From Microglena sp. YARC (taxonomy: Eukaryota > Chlorophyta > Chlorophyceae > Chlamydomonadales > Chlamydomonadaceae): a stretch of DNA of 64,000 bases. The translations under genes and the position numbers were made by a program. Location: positions 22,897,480-22,961,479 of the forward strand of contig CM039464.1 of assembly GCA_022414725.1 (NCBI GenBank), given 5' to 3'. The number at the start of each line of letters is the position of its first letter. Within the stretch, counting starts at the first letter, position 1. The notes under the pieces are model-generated. The model was given only the letters and a program-made list of their open reading frames with translations, searched no databases and was not told where the DNA came from. This document shows positions 21,618-35,307 of the stretch, piece by piece.

Positions 21618-24600
21618 TTCATGCGGCAGAGAGGAAAGCAGCCCTGGCCGCCCGCATAGACCGTGCACCAGTATTTAAACCGGGTTGTTCACAGTCTTCT
21701 AGTCTGAGTGTTGAAAACATAGACACGCATACACCTCCCCGTGAGTCCCGAAACTTGAACTTCGGGTCGCCCCCCCCCCCTCCCGGTGAGTCCCTGTCAA
21801 AAGTGGTGCGAAAAACCAGGAAAACACGCATACAGACACGTCTTACCGCGTTAGTCAGATTATGAACAACTTTCAAATACTGGATGTGTGCTTGCTGACA
21901 CACGCAGAACACTATCATGTATTAGAACAAACCTGACCCAAACCAAACAATTGAGCTTGCACTTGGTTACATAGCTTTCAGCCAATTTACTTCCAGCCTC
22001 TTCTCTTCTTATGGGACAGGTCACTTTTTCCGAAGCAACATTTCGTAGGCGCTATTCTCCTCCCGCATAAGCGGAGACTGAATCGGGGATGCGACGACGC
22101 TAGGCCCTTTTGCCAATGATCCATCAATTCGCGCCCTTTCCTGATTTGAGATGTCCACTCAAATCAGATTTGCCGAATTCTCTAACCCTCTCTCCTCCCA
22201 GATGATCAATAACAACTGGACCCGGCCGACCAAGCATCCGATTCCGGGCAAGAAGCACTTGGAGAAGTCCACAGCGCAGACTTGCCCGCAGGAGCGGAGT
22301 GTTTAGTGGCGACAGATGCAAGCTCCAAACCCCCAGTGCTTGGAACCCTGTCCCACAAACTCCAATACCAATCTGACGAAAAGTTGGACAGATTCACCCC
22401 AAAATTAAAAATATCCTTCACCTCTCAATGGACAACCTGGACAACCAAGATCCTACAGGCAGCTTTCCGGGCAGAGAGAAAAAAGCCCCAAGCGATTCTA
22501 GCTAGTGTGCGTGACTACACGCTGAACCAAGTTCCTGCCAAAATCTAAAAATATTCTCAACCCCTACTCCAATCAAAAAAATATCTGGGAAACAACACAA
22601 GAAGACCGAAATCCTCTCTTACCAAACGAACTCGCCATTCACCTTATCATGCCTTCTTTTCGTCAACTGTTTGAATATCACCCGCCCGCTTCAACAGCCA
22701 TCTCTCCCGCACTCCCTTATCTTTCTTCGCACCTACTCTCACTCAGCCCACACAGCAACTGTATCATGGCGAGACTCAACCAAAACACAGGCTACAATCA
22801 AGGTTAAGATCTTGGGACAATCGAACCGCCTGCGAGAAACAAGCTTGCTAATTCCGCTTCGCTTTCCACCCTTTCACCACACCGCCGCCACACCTCTTTC
22901 CCCCGGCCACCACTACCGCACTATCTTATAAACTGCAAACATTCCAAACCACTAACACTCATTGGCCATTCTTTTCGCAAAACCCCATATTCTCTTAAGC
23001 CTCTCATGGCGACTAATACCGCCTGCTCACGAGCGTGGGTGCAACCCAGTTCCCAACTGTGCCCCTCCGTGTCTTAGGCCATTGTCGTCTTTTTACCGAA
23101 TTAATACCACGGCCTCTTAACCACATATGAGTATCTGCGCTCGTCATAATCTCCCGATTGTGTCACCCGTCTTCGTTCTATGTCCTGTGCGTGAACCGAC
23201 TTTCATCTACGCCTCTTCTCTCCATGGCGCTCGTACAGTCCCGGTATGTCTGTGTCTCTAGACGTGGCAATTGAGGTGTCTCTGAACGCTATTAATACAC
23301 GACCACACACATTATTCGTCGGGTGAACTCGTGCTGTGCCTATGATCACACATTCAAACCTCTCTACAAAACACACATATGGGACTCCACATAGCGATCC
23401 CTTGCTCCTTATCATACTTCTTCAGCCCTCCCTATGATTGGAGCCTCTCGCCTCAGGCCTCTCACCCTCTTTGAGGCTTCGGTCTATCACTTAGGTTGCC
23501 CAAAGCATATCTTAGCATCTACCTAATTGAATAAGTCAACCGTGATTTACTGCTCTCTCACTTCTTTTTAATTCCCCTGACTACACCGTTATCGATCGCT
23601 GTGAACATAATAGGGACAAATTCTCTTCACTCATATCCTTGACCGTATCCCCCGAAAACAAACCCCTAGGGGAGAGCAGCACTTATACTCCCAGACTTCG
23701 ATTCCACCTCTACGTAACACCAGTTCTATTCATTGGGACAACCTCATTAATGATTCCTCTCACTGTCCAAATGTTCATTCTATTAACGCCTACCTCCGGA
23801 TACAAGGCCCCTGACTACATAAGATCCTACAGTTCTCCATAAACCTCCGAATACACCACGCGTGCGTCACTAACCTCTATACACCTCAAACTGGCGGATT
23901 TGAACTAGCTTGCCTGCCCTATTATCATCACTAATGACTCTATGCTAGAGCATCCACCTCAGGTAAACATACACAATCGCCCTAATACTACGTACTGGCC
24001 ATCACAACGAGCAAATCTCACTTAGCGTTTTCTCACTGGCCACAGAAACTCACACAACATACATCCCCTCCATCCTCCCACCACATACAAACACTACATC
24101 TATCCCAGACAGACCACATCGCGGTACTGTATCTCTGGCACCAAGGAATGCTACATGGCGCGGCGTCCTGGGCAGCACCAAAACCCAGCAAATCCCTTTC
24201 TCCCGGACTTCCTCCTAGCTGCTCCAAGGTTATCCTCCCACTACAAACTGTGGATATGGACATGCTAGCACCATTAAGCAATATAAAATGGTACAGTGGT
24301 GGGACATGAACTCTGAACACAACGGCCCTAGTCTCCTCCCACTCACAAGACTGGATGGAAACTCCCAAGGGCCCACATCTACACTATTTACCTAAAACAC
24401 ACAACCTCCTTCCGTATCCTACCCCTTCAACCAAAATTAACCAACACTAGGCCACCCTATGAGGCAGAATGTTGGACATGGTTCTTCCTACTAGTCAAGC
24501 ACCAACACCCACTCACAACCATCCTGACTTCCTCCCTTCAGTATCGACCACTGAAATTCCCCATGGCCTGCAGAACTCACAGATCACAATTACCAGATCA

Positions 24601-24835
24601 GGACAACTCCCTCAGATCTCACCTTCCCAGATCTCACTCTCTAAGACTCCCACTTTCTCAGATCAACCGAAGACCTCAAGATCCTCCTTTGCTTTAAATC
24701 CCAAAAGACCTCACCAGAAACTATTTACCTAGTCTTCTGAAGATGAGGAAACCTCCCGATCAAAAACCCAACAAAACATCCTCTACAAAGAAAAATCATT
24801 TAAACTACAAAACCGTCTCACCACTCCCTATGTGG
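21618..24835 (+). mobile_element. LINE copy A: noisy, 3'-truncated
   Basis: Starts with CATGCGGCAGAGAGGAAAGC, the same leader as copy C at about 35,309. It follows copy C through the leader, the ORF1 region and the beginning of ORF2 up to AAATCATTTAAACTACAAAA (equivalent to about 38,150 in C), then switches to satellite near 24,812-24,835. Relative to B and C it carries scattered extra bases and scrambled stretches, worst at 23,000-24,030. No frame is intact. The error pattern resembles uncorrected reads beside the gap rather than normal mutational decay. Confidence 0.75.
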
Positions 24836-26533
24836 AAAGTGTCTGAGTGGTGAGACCGCGCAACTGTGATGGTGTTGGTGGTGATGATAGGGGCTTCGGT
24901 GGTGATGGTAGCGGATGTGGTGGTGATAGTGGCCGAATGCAGGCCCCGCGTTGCCTTAATTTGGGCAAACGACGGCTCAAAATGACCCCTGCACCCCTCA
25001 TGGGCAGTGTTCCTGATGCTGGTGAGAACACACACATGGTGATGGTCGTAGATGGTGATCTGAATAGCCACAATGGCGTCCCCGCCATTCACTTATGTTG
25101 GTCAAACGACCTGCCCTAAATATTACCCCTGCCCACCCCTGTGGAAAGTGTTACTGGTGCTGGTGAGACACACTGTGACGGGTGTTGGTGTTGATGAAGT
25201 GGGTCGGAAGTGAGATAGCAGTGGTGGTGGTGATGTGGCAAATTGGCAGCCCCGTGGCTTAATTCTGGTCAGGTTGACCCTTTTGTTTCAAGGACGAACC
25301 CTGTCACCCTATGCGGCCCAGTGTTCCTGATGCTGTGTGAAGACAACACACTGGTGATGTGTGGATGGTGATGATAGTGGTCAACGGTGTATGAATACGC
25401 GGTTGTGGTGGTGGCGATAGTGGCCAAATGGCAGCCCCGCATACTTAATGTTGTCAAGACGAACCTTGCCCTCAATATACCCTGCCACCCCTGTGGAAGT
25501 GTTTACTGGTTGCTGGTGAGACACACTGTTTGACGGTGTTGGTGGTGATGAAGTGGTCGGAGTTGATGATAGCAGTGGTTGTGGTGATAGTGGCGCAAAA
25601 TTGCAGGCCCCCGCGTGGCTTAATACTCGGTCAGGATGACCTTTGTTTCAAACGACGACCCCTGGTCACCCCTATGGGGCAGTGTTCCTGAATGCTGGTG
25701 AAGACACACACCTGTGATGGTGTGGATGGTGATGATAGTGGTCAACGGTGATGATAGCGGTTGTGGTGGTGGCCCGATAGTGGGGCCAAATGGCAGCCCC
25801 GCATCACTTAATGTTGGGTCAAGACGACCTTGCCATCAAAAATACCCCTGCCACCCTATGAGAAGTGTTACTGATGCTGGTGAGACACACTTGTGACGGT
25901 GTTAGTGGGTGATGAAGTGGTCGGAGTTGATGATAGCAGTGTGGTGGATGATAGTGGACATGGCAGCCCGCGTGGCTTAATGCTGGTCAGGATGACCTTT
26001 GTTTCAAGACGACCCCTGTCACCCCTATGGGCAGTGTTCCTGATGCTGGTTTGAGACACACACTGTGATGGCTGTGGATGGTTGATGATAGCGGTGGTGG
26101 TAGTTGACACTGCCGAATGGTAGCCCCGCGTCGCTTAATGTTGGTCAAGACGACCTTTGGCTTCAAAATGACCCCGCCATCCCTATGTGAAGTGTTTCCT
26201 GATGCTGGTGAGCACGCGCACTGTGATAGGTGTTGGTGGTGATGATAGTGGTTTGGTGGTGATAGTTAGCGATGTGGTGGTGATAGTGGCCGAATGGCAG
26301 CCCCGCGTCGCTTAATGTGGTCAAGACGACGGCTCCAAAATGACCCCTGCCACCCCTATATGGGCAGTGTTCCTGATGCTGGTGATGACACACACTGTGA
26401 TGGTGTGGATGGTGATGATAGTGGTCAAACTGATGATAGCGGTTGTGGTCGGTGGCGATATCGTGGCCAAATGGCAGCCCCGCATCACTTAATGTTTGGT
26501 CAAAGACGACCTTGCCCTCAATATACCCCATGC
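24836..26533 (+). repeat. Second satellite block
   Basis: About five dimers of the same alternating monomers, flanked by LINE copy A on the left and LINE copy B on the right. The first monomers (24,850-25,100) and 26,090-26,350 are variants (for example GACGGCTCAAAATGACCCCT). They are closer to the exon at 9155 in reading TGACCCCTGCCACCCC, and may represent an edge or older variant of the array. Confidence 0.85.
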
Positions 26534-27582
26534 CAAACAATTGAGCTTGCACTTGGTTACATAGCTTCAGCCCAATTACTCAGCCTCTTCTCTCTTTATG
26601 GACAGGTCACTTTTTCCGAAGCACATCTTTCGTAGGCGCTACTTCTCCTCCGCATAAGCGGAGACTGGAAATCGGGATGCGACGACCACGCTTAGGCTTT
26701 GCAATGAATCATCAATTCGCGCCCTTTCCTGATTTGAGAAATGTCCACTCAAATCAGATTTGCCGAATTCTCTGAACAACGCCCTCTCTCTCCCCAATGA
26801 CTCAATAACAACTGCCCTGGCGACCAAAGCATCTCTCCCGATTCCGGGCAAGAAGCACTTTGGAGAAGTACCAAGCGCAGATTGCCCCGCAGGAGGGAGT
26901 AGGGGAATGCGAAGCCTCCAACACACCAGTGTTGGAACCCTGTCCACACAAACTCCAATACCAAATCTGCGAAAGTGACAAGATCACCACCCAAATTAAA
27001 ATATCTCCTCACCTCTCAATGGACAACCTGGACAACAAGAATCCTACAGGCAGCTTTCGGGGCAGAGAGAAAAAGCCCCCAAGGATCTACCTAGGACTTC
27101 GACGCTGAAACCAAGTTCTGCACAAATCTAAAAAATCATCTCAACCCTACTCAATCAAAAAATATCTGACAAACAAGATAGGACGAAATCCTCCTACCAC
27201 GAATCACTCTGCCATTCACCTTATACATTGCCCTTCTTTTCGCTTCAACTGTTTGAATATCACCGCCCGCTTCAACAGGCCTCTCTCCGCACTCCCTTAT
27301 CTTTCTTCGCCACCTAACTCTCACTCAGCCACCAGCATGTATTCAATGGGAGCTCAACAAAAACAGGGTGCAACAAGTGGTAGAGATCGATCCGGAAATC
27401 GACCGCCCAGCCCGAGAAACAAGCTGCTAATTCCCGCCTCGCTTTCCCACCTTTTCACCACACCGCCGCACACCTCTTTACCCCCCGGCTACCACACCGC
27501 ACTATCTTATAAACTGCAAACATTCCAACACTACACTCATTGGCCATCTTCGAAACCCCCATATTCTCTAAGCCTGCTCATG

Positions 27583-28642
27583 GCAACTAATACCGCCTCT
27601 CACGGCGTGGGTGCAAGTCCCAATGTGCCCCTCGTGGCATTGTCGTCTTCGGGTACGATTATTATACAGCCTCTTTATGGCGTGGGTGCAAGTCCCGATG
27701 TGCCCCTCGTGGCATTTGTCGTCTCTGACGATTAATACAGCCTCTCATGGCGTGGGTGCAAGTACCCGATGTGCCCCTCGTGGCATTTGTCGTCTCTGAC
27801 GATTAATACAGCCTCTCATGGCGTGGGTGCAAAGTCCTTATGATCACAATCAACCTTACAATCAACATTGGACCATCCATAGTGATCCCCTTGCTCCTTA
27901 GTCCATAGACTTTTATAGCACCTCCCTGATTGCTCTCGCTCCTCCTGGCTACTTGTTGGATCATAGGGTGCACCAAGCATAGTACATCCACTACTGATAA
28001 AGTCAACCGTGAATTAGCCTCCTTTCTTTTTTAATTCCCCTGCCAAAGCAGAACTCTAGCTGTGAACATAATAGGAAATTCTTCAACTCAGGACTTTAGA
28101 ATTTTGACCTATCCCACCTGGGAAACAACCCTTAGGGAGGCAGACCTACTCCCAGACTTCGTTCCACCTCTGTAAAACAGTTCTAGTTATTTGGGAACCT
28201 CAAATATCCTCTCACTGTCAAATTCATTCTATTAACGCCTACCTCGGATACAAGGCCCTGGACTACAAAGATGTCCTACAGTTCTCCATAAACCTCAATA
28301 CACACGTCACTAACTACACTCAACATGAATGGGATCAAGAACATTGCTATTTTAACAAACTAACCGGTAACTACACAATCCCTTTAGTCAACTACTATCT
28401 GGCTAAAAGGAAATCTCACTTAGGCTTTCTTCACTGGCCACAGAAACTCACAAACATACATCCCATCCCATCCTCCCACCACTACACCAACAACTGAAGA
28501 CACATCTGAGAATTATTCTGCAGGAATTATGCCTGGCAGCACAAAACAGCAAATCCTTTCTCGACTTCCTCCTAGCTGCTCAAGGTTTATCCTCCACTAC
28601 AACTGTGGATATGGACATGCTAGCACCATTAAGCAAATAAAT
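27583..28642 (+). pseudogene. ORF1 of LINE copy B, frameshifted
   Basis: Corresponds to ORF1 of copy C (36614-37651). It starts with about 3.5 copies of the 69-bp repeat encoding SHGVGASPDVPLVALSSL. Extra bases inside the repeats and in the region encoding the hydrophobic segment break the frame several times, so no full product can be made from this sequence as given. Function as for copy C ORF1. Confidence 0.6.
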
Positions 28643-28875
28643 GGTAAGTGGTGGGACATGAACTCTGAACACAACGGCCCTAGTCCTCCTCCACTCACAA
28701 GACTGGATGAAACTCCAAGGGCAACATCTACACTCTTACTAAAACACCAACCTCCTTCCTATCCTACCCCTTTCAACCAGAAATTAACCACACACTAGGC
28801 CACCCTATGAGGCAGAATGTTGACATGGTCTTCCCTACTAGTAGCACCACACCCACTCACACAACCATCCTGACT

Positions 28876-31800
28876 CTCCCCTTCAGTATGGACCACATAA
28901 ATTCCCCATGGCCTGCAGAACTCACAGATCACAATTTACCAGATCAGGACAACTCCTCAGATCTCACCTTCCCAGATCTCACTCTCCTAGACTCCACTTT
29001 CTCAGATCACGAAGACCTCATAGATCCTCCTTCTTTAAATCCAAAAGACCTCACAGAAACTATTTACCTAGTCTCTGAAGATGAGGAACCTCCCCAGATC
29101 AAAACAAAAAACATCCTCTACAAAGAAAAATCATTTAAACTACAAAACGCTCACACTCCTGCACACATCAGATGCACAACACACCTCTCCCTATACCTAG
29201 CAAAGTCGTCCTTTCCTGACTTCACTAAGTTTCGCCAATGCAGAATCTTTGGAGCAGAACCTCTACTACCAAGAAACCTGCTCCTTTCAGACCCACTACT
29301 AAAACCCTGCCAACGAAAAGAATTAAAATAATTCATACTACCTTACATCCTGTTCAACAACAGCAAACTGCACTATATCTCGCTAACATTATCACCTCCA
29401 ACTGCAGAGGCATCTTCTCATTCCTGGGAAACACTCTATGACCATATTCGAACTAATGAGCCAGACATTGCTATTCTCACCGAAACAAAACTCATCTCCA
29501 ACAACACAGGTATAATTAATATGATCAAACAAGACTTTTGTGACTACCACTTCCATCACAGCAGCAAAACCATTAAGCAAGCTACCAATGCAGACAACAT
29601 TGTTACCCGCTCAGCTGGAGTTATCACTCTCATAAAAAAAGATTCTTACTACCCACCCAATTAAACATGAAATCCCCACTGACATAGCTGGTCATCTCAC
29701 TCATCAAACTATTAACAACATTCACTCACATTTTAGGCGTCTACATGCCCTGCAATGACTCTGCCAAAAGAGCCCGTATCTATGAACACATTCACTACAT
29801 CATATCCCAGAACCCCTCTCACCACCATATTGCAGGGGAGAGACTGGAATGCAGCTTACTACCTCACTGATAGTGTTGAACCATACAGGCTGCGAGTGTC
29901 TTCTGGACATCTAGCTAGATGTCCAGAAGACACTCGCAGCCTGTATGGTTCAACAGATAGAAGCAACACAGTCCAGCACCTGGAGGACCAGCCTCACTAT
30001 CAGCATCTTAATAAATACCCAATTCACATTCAACCATTCACCACGCCCCCATACTTACTCAGACAACACTTCCTACAGTAGCAGGATAGATGACATCATT
30101 CTCATCAACCCCCACCTGCAACCACGGTGACAGAAACCACACACCAAATGGGAGACACACTTGACCACTTGACCCTGGAACAACAAATTACCTCCTCTCT
30201 CTTTCCTCCTCCCAACCTGGACACACCACCTCACAATCCAACACCCCAACTGCAACTTCCTCTCAAACAACAGGACATGGCCAAAGCTAAAGAGGCCATT
30301 CCAAATCAATTTCTCCATCAATTTCAGCACAGCCACATCAACATAAATAAAGCTGGAATAGCACAAACTTTACTGGAGAAGATAAAACATCTGCACACAT
30401 TCAATCTATTAGACAAGAACTCACAGCCACCATGCCAGAAAACCTTAACAGCATGGCAGATCATCTCATGATCACTCTTCACCAAGCTCTCTCCATCATG
30501 ACTGACACCTGCCCCACTAAGCCTAGCACACCAGGCACTTTCTTGCCCAGGCAAACTGCTAAAACTTACAGACGTCTTAACTACCATATTAAACACATTA
30601 AAGCACTTCGAACAGCCCTCCAACCATCTTGACCAACAACAATACCATGGAGCTTAGAAGCACACCTCACACGGCAGGCACATACTCACCTACCACTAAA
30701 ATTAAAATACAAACAACACCTACAAAACTCACTCCTCCCCTGACTACTGCCTCTCTGTAACTGCTGATATTAAACAAAGCATTACAGAACTACGTAACAT
30801 GCAGGCTGCACTCAAAGAGGAGAGAGCAACCGCCTCCCTCAAGAAATTCCGACGCCGCCTCAGCACACAGGCACGACAAACTCACAGGTATATTTTCTCT
30901 CCTGAAAATTACACACATACACCCACTGCTCTACTGGACGCATCCTCAAACACACTTCGCACCAGCACCCAGGGTCTCCTGGAAGTTATGACTAAACACA
31001 TGGGTAAACTTATGTCACCTCCCACACCACCCATCTCAGATGCCTATACACGACATGCCACCCCCCCACCATGGGAAACACACACGGATAAATATCACCT
31101 TGAAACCCCAGCCAACTCCATACAAAACACTGCCTCCCCTTACACCTATCTCTCCTCCTCAACCACCTATGATGACTGTATTAGGAAACTCTCCACCAAC
31201 AAAGCCACAGGCCCAGACGGCATACCTAATGAACTACTTATGTGCCTCCCACAGGAAATGCACCTCACCATACACAAACTCATGCAGCTAGTATGGATCC
31301 TGGGAGAAACACCACACTGCTGGAAAACCTCACACACAGTCATGCTCTACAAAAAATCAGATCCTTGCTTGCCTCAAAACTACAGGCCAATAGGCCTTAA
31401 CAATGCTGTAGCCAAACTCTGGACCTCTCTTGTCACTAACACTATTACTACCTACTCTGAAACCAACCACATTCTTAGGGCCTGCCAAGAGGGTTTCAGA
31501 AAAGACAAAAGGACCTATAGACAACTCTTGACCCTACTCCACAACATTGAGGATACTGCCCTCTTCCACCAGGACCTCTATGCTGCCTACTTTGACTTTA
31601 GCTCTGCTTTCAACATGATTGAACACCAAAAACTTCTTTGCATCATGCACACCCACGACACTATAGACACTATTAAAGGAATTTACACAAACTCAACTAC
31701 ACATATCCTCCTCAACAATACATCTGGCTCCCCTATCCCCATCACCAGGGGCACTATCCAGGGAGACACTCTCTCCCCCTTACTCTTCATTATTTTTCTA

Positions 31801-34526
31801 GAACCCCTACACAGATGGCTCCGTTCTGGGGGACGAGGATACAGAGCAGCATCCCTACCCCCCAAAACAGCAGATGAAAATCACACTAGCAGCTTGGGGT
31901 ATGCTGACGACACTGCCGTCCTAACCGGCAGCTCAGAGGACCTTCGTATCCAATGTGGTAAAAGTCCAAACTTTTTAGCATCTGGTCGGGCATTCCTCTT
32001 AACGCCACTAAATGTGTGGTCAGTGGCATACTCCACAAATCGCACCCCTCACAACCTACTCACAACAACATTCTTAAACAAAGGTTGGAAAAAATTCCCT
32101 TAGGAAATTCCTATGCTACCTACCAGCCTCCAGACCAAGCCTACAAATACTTGGGGGTTCACATCTCACTTACCTTAAATTGGAAAACTCCACTCCACTC
32201 TACTATTGAAACCATTCACAACAAAGGCTTGAGCATCCTCACTAAAGCTAAAAACAGGGCAACTCCCACTCAATGCTTACGAATAATTTCACAATGTGTC
32301 AGAGCAGCTATTAAATACCCGATGATAGTAGCCCTCCTTCTCACTAACCGGCATTCATGTCATTGACAGAGCAGTATTAAAAACAGTTAAACTCTGCTGC
32401 TCCCTTCCTAGATCTTTCCGACAAGAGCACTCCACCTCCCCAAAACAGAGGCAGGACTAGGGGTGCCCTCTCTACTCACTGAATACACCCAGAATTACTG
32501 CAACAGCCCTCACCCAGTCCATGAACGACCAAGGTCACCTGGGAATCCTCACCAGGGCTCTTCTTAAAAAATCAACCTCCACCATGACCACTCTAGATCC
32601 TCTCTCCCTTTCCCGCAAGCAACTTAAATATATGTCCCCTAGCCCGCCAGCTGGAAATTATTAAAAAAATCTGACATAATAATTTCTTGGAATGACACAG
32701 AACTTCTTGACAAAACTTACATACACTCTCTCCCTCTCCCCCCACAGGCAAATTCCTGTCTCACTCATGACTCCATTTCATGACCTGGACATTTACTCAT
32801 ACCATGACCTGGTCACCCCTTTGGGAACCCATCTTATCAGCACTACAGATCTCTCCCTTATCACCTTACACAAAATTACTAAACACCACAAACGATCTCT
32901 GAACCGCCTCACCGCTCACCTCTCTTCCCTCCAAACCGTCGGTCCTCCAATACACTCTGACCCACTTCCTCTCTCTCACCGACAACTTGCGCCTGGTTAC
33001 GCAATTGCGCAGAACACAACGGACAACGTTAAATCTCCCGCTCCTAACGAACCCTCTACTCCACTCACCCAGCGCTACCAACCTCACGCCACCGTTACTG
33101 ATTCAGACTACGAGGCGGATCCCACTGGGGACCTGGAAGGAAACCGATGGCGGGCGTGGCCCACGCAGATCGCAGGCAGCCACTCGCACCAAGCATGGGG
33201 CTGCCCCAGCAGTGATGCCACCTGGTCAGCACGCCACTACTTGTGCAAATCTTGGATTCGACACTCCTCCACTTCTAAATTTTACCGCGCATATAAAATA
33301 ACTCCCACTTCACATCCTGACAGGATCCGCGAGGCCATGACATTTCCCGACAGCAGCGCACCTGCACCACCAGCGCGCCTGCTCCACCTTACCTACGGAT
33401 CCCAGTACAAAGCCCTGCACATTACGAGCTGGCGGGGCAAGCGCTCTTACAACGACGACAAACTTGCCACCACTACCGTTGTCCACGTCCAATGGCCCCC
33501 AACAATTATGCACAACGACCATATCAACTCCTACACACACAAGGGATACAGCATCCACCACAGCACACCTCTTACCTCCACTACCTCCACCATATATTGG
33601 AAACCTCAATCTCACCATGCGGCTCATCTTGCTGAACTGGGTGGGACAACCAGCATATGCCCCAATTAACCCACACTTTTTAAAACCACTCCCCCAACAA
33701 CCACACACCTCAACCCCAGGAAGGACATCCACCTCACTAACCTCCAGCAACAAGGCCAATGGGCCACCTCTCCAGGATTTAATGCTGACAACCATAACCT
33801 TGTTCACAAACTTTTGAAAATTGACTCACACGACAAGCACCCAGACTGGGACATTCAACCACCCTCAGCCTACACTATACAAACAGGCATCCTCACTACT
33901 CTGGATGGCCAATCCACACACACACACACACCAACGCCTCATATCTTTATAACCCCACTGGTCACTGTCTTGGGCACATACCCAACGACAGGCTCACCTC
34001 TCTTAAACAAAACTATGACCATTTTAAAAAACCACCACCCTACCAAATGGAACCAACTGACTCAAGGAGGAACATACCACACTGACTTAGCTGCCCTCTT
34101 CACCAGATACAGAGCTGCCCCTGCCGCCACCAACATTCTTTCTCCTTTTCTCTACCAAGCAGCAGCTGCTCTGGGCATTACTCACCATCGTACTTCTAAC
34201 CCCCTTAGCTACGACCAAAGCCTCACCAGCTTCTCTTCTACCAGCCCTGCTGACCAGCTCTTTGGCTCCAACCAAGACCCCTTTCTTACCACCTGGACTG
34301 GGGGCTCACTGGTGGACGTTCCCAACTCCACCACACAAGCACACCAAGCTCTAAGGTGGGCCCTAGCCAGTGCTGACCATGCTGAAAATACTCTCAGCCC
34401 TACCTGCACCCTGATGCTCCTCCCTGATGATCTTGCTGCCCCTTACAAAACTCTTCTCCATCACTCCTGGATTCACTATATTGACTCTAGACCACAGTCT
34501 GAATTTTATACTACCTCTGAAATTTG
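28876..34526 (+). pseudogene. ORF2 of LINE copy B: endonuclease and RT, frameshifted
   Basis: Contains an apurinic-type endonuclease region (about 29,390-30,170) and a reverse transcriptase. The longest intact stretch is 30799-32103 (434 codons). It holds ATGPDGIPNELL, the palm aspartate in YFDFSSAFNMI (GAC 31594-31596), TRGTIQGDTLSPLLF and YADD (aspartates at 31906 and 31909). This segment reads straight through the area where copy C has four indels (40,370-40,560). After 32,103 the frame shifts, and 32692-33669 and 33814-34548 continue the linker. The C-terminal domains are absent. Confidence 0.75.
29874..29955. mobile_element. 82-bp perfect palindrome with 5-bp flanking repeat (in LINE B)
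   Basis: Two 41-bp arms meet without spacer at 29914/29915. The termini are TGTTGAACC and GGTTCAACA, and GATAG flanks both sides (29869-29873 and 29956-29960). The same insertion is present at the same place in copy C (38872-38953). Confidence 0.85.
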
Positions 34527-34590
34527 TATTCTATCTATATGCGTATAGCCCTAAAAAAAATTGTATTCTATCTATATGCGTATAGCCCTA
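34524..34590 (+). repeat. Direct duplication at the broken end of LINE B
   Basis: A 30-bp segment beginning TTGTATTCTATCTATATGCG occurs at 34524 and 34561, separated by a short run of A. It lies exactly where LINE B stops matching LINE C. It could be a target duplication around a tail-only insertion, or a local repair duplication. Confidence 0.7.
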
Positions 34591-35307
34591 GCTGGCAGGG
34601 CTAATAGGTACGCTAGCTGCCCATCCGGTCTTACCTTGCTTGTGTGTGTTGGTATGTACATACAGTCGCTCGGACATCCAGACAGTAGATTCATATTCTT
34701 ATTCTTATCTCCCCATTGTGCTTATCAATTAATTGGGGATGAAAGCAGTTTAGTGCACTGCAGAAACTCAGTTGAATCCCGGCTTGGCGAATGGTTCATT
34801 TGTTCATCATTTGGCTAGACCGAAGGTACCGGGTTCAAATCCCTTCGGATGCGCTTTAGTGTCCGCAGTCACTGTCAACCGCCATGGTAGCTTTGTCCAG
34901 GTAAAGTTGCAGCCCGTTCTCTACCGTCGTATGACGGGGTTCCCTTAATACCACGCCCCCACCAGACGTTATCATTACACTTAGTTGAACTTTGTAAGAT
35001 GGCTCCAGCCAGCAATTTGGCTACTCGCCATCTTCTGCGGTAACATAATTGCCAGGAAGACAGTTCAGGGCACTAGAGACGTGTGCATCATGAGGTGTAT
35101 AATGGAAGTTAAGTCCCTTTAACCGTCCTTTGGCTAAACCTGACTAGCTGTTTGTTCTCTACATTGTTTTTTGCTGGGTATGTAAAAATCTTCTTTTGCA
35201 AGCAAGCAAGCAAACAGGCTGCCCCCCTCAACCTCACGCCTCATAATAAGGCGTCTTATTTATTTATGTATTTATTTATCCTTTACAATCTCCATCCATT
35301 ACATTGT
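34591..35307 (+). repeat. Composite SINE-like sequence
   Basis: Contains a tRNA-like promoter pair, TTGGCGAATGG (box A-like, about 34,783) and GGGTTCAAATCCC (box B-like, about 34,831), but no foldable tRNA acceptor stem. It then holds the dispersed motif (GTAAGATGGCTCCAGCCAGC at 34,997) and near its end a hairpin ACGCCTC-ATAAT-AAGGCGT (35236-35254), followed by an ATTT-rich tail. A tRNA-headed SINE with a LINE-like tail fits, but the boundaries are not resolved and it may be several pieces. Confidence 0.4.

Larger units (their letters stand above)
26534..34526 (+). mobile_element. LINE copy B (Dualen/RandI-like), both ends truncated
   Basis: Begins with CCAAACAATTGAGCTTGCAC directly after a satellite monomer, so it lacks the first roughly 300 bp of the leader present in copy C. 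It matches C closely across the leader, the 69-bp ORF1 repeats, ORF1, endonuclease and RT up to CTACCTCTGAAATTTG, equivalent to about 43,517 in C. The RNase H, zinc-finger and restriction-like nuclease regions are missing. LINEs normally lose their 5' end, so loss of the 3' end points to a later rearrangement or an assembly break. ORFs are broken by single-base indels that mostly differ from those in C. Confidence 0.8.

Noticed and set aside
20407..21865. Very long ORFs spanning the gap
   Set aside because: They consist of translated N and carry no information.
34780..34855. tRNA gene
   Set aside because: A box A-like TTGGCGAATGG and box B-like GGGTTCAAATCCC are present, but the acceptor arms do not pair and the T stem is poor. 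A tRNA-derived SINE head is more likely.
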